Assembly: GCF_002217395.1 (NCBI RefSeq)
Contig: NZ_MUHD01000014.1
Span: 153,906-217,905 of the forward strand
Direction of reading: 5' to 3'
DNA length: 64,000 nt
Origin: Flavobacterium plurextorum
Lineage (GTDB): Bacteria > Bacteroidota > Bacteroidia > Flavobacteriales > Flavobacteriaceae
Position 1 is the first letter of the stretch, and each line of letters begins with the position of its first letter. The position numbers and the translations under genes were made by a program. Below the pieces are notes generated by a model that did no database searches, was not told the origin of the DNA, and saw only the letters and a list, made by a program, of their open reading frames with translations. Shown one piece after another: positions 60,987-64,000 of the stretch.

Positions 60987-61544
60987 ATGAAAAAATTACT
61001 GATTTTACTGTTTTTATCGAATATTTTGACCGCTCAGATTTCTAATGTTGTCAGAAATAAAGATAGTTATACACAAGAAATTTTTCCTTACAAAGGAGTT
61101 CGGGCAATTCAAATAGATGAAGTTAGTGTTGTAGGAGAGGAAGACAATGTTTTTATTTTTTCGAAAATTGAAAAAAATGCCAATCCTGACAAAATGTATT
61201 TTCAGAGATTTACAAAAGTCAATGATAAATGGATTGTAAAAGCTATTCTTGAAGTTAATCACAGCGGAATCATTTCAGCTTGGGGAAGCCGAAAAGCTTT
61301 TGGCGATTATAATAAAGATAAAAGTGTTGACGCTCTTTTTATTTACGGATTGTATGATGCCGCTTTCAAACAGCAGTCGGTTCATTTGATTTTTTCACAA
61401 AAAGATCAGTTCTATACCATTGAGTCAAGTATTTCTGATGATTTTAAGACTGATAAATTCTCGGATAATTTTAAATCATTAGATGCAGATTCTAAAAAAC
61501 AAGTATTAGAATATTGGAGTAAATTAGATAAAAGAGATAAGTGA
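60987..61544 (+). CDS. Uncharacterised exported protein
   Basis: Protein of 185 residues with a signal peptide (MKKLLILLFLSNILTAQ). The mature part has an FG-GAP-like stretch GDYNKDKSVDALFIYGLYD and several short beta strands, and ends in a charged helix (DADSKKQVLEYWSKLDKRDK). The family is not recognised. It follows thrA by about 45 bp on the same strand without a visible terminator, so it may be part of that transcript, but its content gives no link to amino-acid synthesis. Confidence 0.75.
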   Translation: MKKLLILLFLSNILTAQISNVVRNKDSYTQEIFPYKGVRAIQIDEVSVVGEEDNVFIFSKIEKNANPDKMYFQRFTKVNDKWIVKAILEVNHSGIISAWGSRKAFGDYNKDKSVDALFIYGLYDAAFKQQSVHLIFSQKDQFYTIESSISDDFKTDKFSDNFKSLDADSKKQVLEYWSKLDKRDK

Positions 61545-61592
61545 TTTAAGATCTGTATTTGTTTTTAGGCGTAAATATTAAATTTAATAAAT

Positions 61593-62234
61593 ATTAAAAA
61601 GTTTTTAAAAAATTGGGGTTGTGGATTAATATTCATTATTCCTTTTCTATTGATAGGATTGGGAACGTTATCGTTTAGTTCGTATAATATTTTTAAAGCT
61701 TTACAAGCTAAAGGATGGACTCCAGTTTCTGCCAATATTGAAAAAACAGATATTACTTCCCATTCGAATAAAGGTACAATATCGCATGAAGTTATTGTTA
61801 GGTATCTTTATGTTATTGAAGGGAAAAAGTATTCAGGAAAAAGAATTGCATTTGGTTATGGTATGAACAATATTGATGATCATGACGGATTGTATTCTAA
61901 ATTAGAAAACAGTAAAAAAGTCTTGGTTTACGTGAATCCTTCAAATAACGAAGAAAGCGTGATCGTTCCAGGAATGAATGATTCGATTACTGGTTTATTA
62001 ATTTTTACAATATTATGGAATTCATTTATTGTAGTTTTAGGCATACTTCCTTTTGTAATAAAAGGTGTTGACGAAAATAATGAACCTAGATTTACAGCAA
62101 AAGAAGCTACTTGGATTATTTTTATAATATGGATTGCAGGCTTCGCGATTTTATTTAGCAATTGTTTTCATATAGATATAGAAAGTAAAATCAATGTTTT
62201 AGAAGCAAGAAATGTTGATTTAGATATAGAATAA
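61593..62234 (+). CDS. DUF3592 membrane protein with apparent ATT start
   Basis: Predicted inner-membrane protein. Two hydrophobic segments (about 8-32 and 143-165 counted from 61593) flank a beta-rich DUF3592 domain (GWTPVSANIEKTDI, VIVRYLYVIEGKKYSGKRIA, VLVYVNPSNNEESVIVPGMN). The first standard start is TTG 61650, but coding sequence clearly continues upstream in frame: ATT 61593 gives IKKFLKNWGCGLIFIIPFLL, a basic start plus full membrane segment, whereas TTG cuts the membrane segment in half. ATT is therefore proposed as the start; a mutated ATG is the alternative. Function unknown. Confidence 0.7.
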   Translation: MKKFLKNWGCGLIFIIPFLLIGLGTLSFSSYNIFKALQAKGWTPVSANIEKTDITSHSNKGTISHEVIVRYLYVIEGKKYSGKRIAFGYGMNNIDDHDGLYSKLENSKKVLVYVNPSNNEESVIVPGMNDSITGLLIFTILWNSFIVVLGILPFVIKGVDENNEPRFTAKEATWIIFIIWIAGFAILFSNCFHIDIESKINVLEARNVDLDIE

Positions 62235-62250
62235 AAAAAAGAAAAATACC

Positions 62251-62676
62251 ATGAAAGTAACGTTAAACAGAGTAAACGACGCGTTTCATTTTAAATTAAA
62301 AAATGAAAGAGGTCATGTAGTTGATGTTGACAGCAGAGCCGAATTTGGCGGAAGCGATTTAGGAGCTAGTCCAATGGAATTAGTTTTAATGGGCGTTGCC
62401 GGATGCAGTGCGATTGATATGATTTCGATTCTAAAAAAGCAGCGTCAAGAAATTACATCTTTTAATGCTGAGGTTGAAGGTGAGCGCGTGCAAATTGGTG
62501 AAGCAAAACCTTTTAAAGAAATTAATGTCGTTTTTTATTTAGAAGGCGATATCAATCCCGAAAAAGCACAGCGTGCTGCACAGCTTTCTTTTGAGAAATA
62601 CTGTTCTGTAGCCAAAACTGTAGAACCAACAGCAACAATTAAGTATAAAGTTGTCTTGAACAACGAAGCTTTGTAA
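62251..62676 (+). CDS. OsmC-family peroxiredoxin-like protein
   Basis: Cysteine-based thiol peroxidase family, 141 residues. The family cysteines are Cys52 in MGVAGCSAIDMI and Cys118 in FEKYCSVAKTV, with SPMELVLMGVAG before the first. It belongs to the OsmC/YhfA-like group that reduces organic hydroperoxides or senses thiols. It lies 16 bp after the DUF3592 gene and about 110 bp before metZ, so it is the middle gene of a possible short unit. Its position beside sulfur metabolism genes may be meaningful but is not proof of a role there. Confidence 0.9.
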   Translation: MKVTLNRVNDAFHFKLKNERGHVVDVDSRAEFGGSDLGASPMELVLMGVAGCSAIDMISILKKQRQEITSFNAEVEGERVQIGEAKPFKEINVVFYLEGDINPEKAQRAAQLSFEKYCSVAKTVEPTATIKYKVVLNNEAL

Positions 62677-62747
62677 AATTAGATAATTAGTCAATTAGAG
62701 AATTTGATAATTTCTCTAAACAGTTTGAATTTTGAATTCAGTAATAA

Positions 62748-62769
62748 CCTGAAACTTTAAACTTTAAAC
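62748..62769. repeat. Dispersed GTTTAAAGTTTAAAGTTTCAGG repeat, copy 2 (inverted)
   Basis: Inverted copy of the sequence at 26306-26328 (one base shorter), again in a short spacer between same-strand genes. Adjacent sequence also contains ATTCAGTAAT-type fragments seen near 15600 and 26360. Confidence 0.5.
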
Positions 62770-62788
62770 AAAAAAACAAAACAACACA

Positions 62789-63961
62789 ATGAATACAGAA
62801 GAATTTGGTTTTGAAACACAAGCCATAAGAACACAATTAGAAAGATCTCAGTATCTAGAGCATTCAGTGCCATTATACTTATCGTCAAGCTTTGTATTTG
62901 AAGATGCCGAAGATATGAGAGCTTCTTTTACAGAAGAAAAAGAAAGAAATATTTACAGCCGTTTCAGCAATCCAAACACAACTGAATTTGTAGAGAAAAT
63001 CTGCAAAATGGAAGGTGCAGAATCTGGTTATGCATTCGCAACTGGAATGGCAGCAGTTTATTCGACTTTTGCAGCTTTGTTAAATGCAGGAGATCATATC
63101 GTTTCTGCAAGCAGCGTTTTCGGTTCTACGCATGCATTGTTCATGACTTATTTTCCAAAATGGAACATTGAAACTTCTTATTTTGAAATTAATAAGCCAG
63201 AAACAATTGAAAGTTTTATTAAGCCAAATACAAAAATATTATATGCTGAGTCACCGACAAATCCTGGAGTTGATGTAATCGATTTGCAATTGTTGGGTGA
63301 TATTGCCAAAAAACACAATCTGATTTTAATTATCGACAACTGTTTTGCAACGCCATATATTCAGCAGCCAATTAAATTTGGAGCACATTTGGTAGTACAT
63401 TCAGCAACTAAATTGATTGATGGTCAAGGACGTGTTTTAGGTGGAGTTACGGTTGGAAGTGAAGATTTAATCAGACAGATTTATTTGTTTTCAAGAAATA
63501 CAGGGCCGGCTTTATCGCCGTTTAATGCTTGGGTTTTATCTAAAAGTTTAGAGACTTTGGCAGTTCGTGTAGAGAAGCATTGTGAAAATGCATTAAAAGT
63601 AGCCGAATTTCTAGAAGCGCATCCAAATGTAAACAGCATAAAATATCCATTCTTGAAATCGCACCCGCAATATGAAATTGCCAAAAAGCAAATGAAATTA
63701 GGTGGAAATATTATTGCTTTTGAAATTAAAGGTGGAATTGAAGCGGGAAGAAAATTCCTGAATTCAATAAAACTTTGTTCATTATCTGCTAATATTGGAG
63801 ATACTAGATCAATTGTAACTCATCCAGCATCAACAACGCACAGCAAATTATCTGAAGCAGATCAATTAGCAGTTGGAATTACGCAAGGTTTAGTGCGTGT
63901 TTCAGTTGGTTTAGAAACGGTAGAAGATGTAATTGCCGATTTAAAGCAAGCGCTTGATTAA
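62789..63961 (+). CDS. metZ: Trans-sulfuration enzyme, O-succinyl/acetylhomoserine sulfhydrylase type
   Basis: PLP enzyme of 390 residues in the Cys/Met metabolism family. PLP lysine Lys208 in VVHSATKLIDGQGRVLGG; other motifs include YSRFSNPNTTEFVEKICKME, FATGMAAVYSTFAALLNAGD, YAESPTNPGVDVIDL and IVTHPASTTHSKLSEADQ. The SATKLIDGQGR form with a Gln-Gly-Arg after the lysine is typical of MetZ rather than MetB/MetC (TKYxxGHSD). It is the second homoserine-ester sulfhydrylase of the window, besides metY. Succinyl or acetyl preference is uncertain. Confidence 0.88.
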   Translation: MNTEEFGFETQAIRTQLERSQYLEHSVPLYLSSSFVFEDAEDMRASFTEEKERNIYSRFSNPNTTEFVEKICKMEGAESGYAFATGMAAVYSTFAALLNAGDHIVSASSVFGSTHALFMTYFPKWNIETSYFEINKPETIESFIKPNTKILYAESPTNPGVDVIDLQLLGDIAKKHNLILIIDNCFATPYIQQPIKFGAHLVVHSATKLIDGQGRVLGGVTVGSEDLIRQIYLFSRNTGPALSPFNAWVLSKSLETLAVRVEKHCENALKVAEFLEAHPNVNSIKYPFLKSHPQYEIAKKQMKLGGNIIAFEIKGGIEAGRKFLNSIKLCSLSANIGDTRSIVTHPASTTHSKLSEADQLAVGITQGLVRVSVGLETVEDVIADLKQALD

Positions 63962-64000
63962 AATCAAGATTTTAGAATATAAAAAGAAAGATCATTTTTT

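Noticed and set aside
1..64000. CRISPR arrays, tRNA or rRNA genes, prophage or intact insertion sequences
   Set aside because: No regularly spaced repeats, cloverleaf-like sequences, rRNA segments, integrases or transposases were seen on either strand.

Overview
The window is 64 kb of chromosomal core from an AT-rich member of the Bacteroidota, almost certainly a Flavobacterium-like flavobacterium. The support is: exosortase F with its partner membrane protein, a HYC_CC_PP protein, TamL and PorT homologues, GLPGLI proteins paired with TonB-dependent receptors, a DUF5686 protein, a K+-dependent membrane pyrophosphatase, and TAnnTTTG -7 promoter elements with no Shine-Dalgarno sequences. I found no rRNA, tRNA, CRISPR array, prophage or intact insertion sequence.

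Layout. 0-5 kb: xrtF and its partner, then a metal-related cluster (HYC_CC_PP protein, TonB receptor, exported HMA protein) and a DedA protein. 5-12.4 kb, minus strand: purH-mreB-mreC-mreD-mrdA-rodA, the cell-elongation cluster. 12.5-22 kb: an ABC permease, an XRE regulator, accD, fbaA, tamL diverging from a TrmH-family methylase, then porT and ubiE. 22-31 kb, mostly minus strand: folA, a 2TM protein, a CBM48-like protein, thyA, a BFN nuclease, etfA/etfB and a GLPGLI-receptor pair, followed by about 720 bp of apparently decayed sequence. 31-48 kb, mostly plus strand: pdhB, a DUF5686 protein, an AlkA-like glycosylase, ppa, hppA, a deoxynucleoside kinase, a second GLPGLI-receptor pair, a large unknown exported protein and an M28 peptidase. 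48.5-64 kb: a sulfur amino-acid and homoserine region with metK, a TonB receptor, metY, a homoserine dehydrogenase paralogue, metX, thrA, an OsmC protein and metZ.

The most interesting part is 49.8-57.5 kb, which carries five apparent cis-acting RNA regulators tied to sulfur amino acids. metK (minus strand) has a leader that I read as a SAM-II-type pseudoknot riboswitch with an extra hairpin, followed by a terminator. metX-thrA is preceded by a clear S-box (SAM-I) riboswitch. Three further sites are Cys/Met-rich leader peptides of 22, 26 and 33 codons, each followed by an intrinsic terminator. In each, a short stretch near the end of the leader can pair with the left arm of the terminator, as expected for ribosome-mediated attenuation. 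They precede a TonB receptor, metY, and a small gene before metX. Two of the leaders are followed by paralogous small proteins of 60 and 64 aa that share an M[K/S]TLN start and an SLLFxMYxxExExLFI end; I do not recognise the family. A homoserine dehydrogenase paralogue next to metY has lost key substrate-site residues.

All calls come from reading the sequence. No homology search, RNA folding program or expression data was used.
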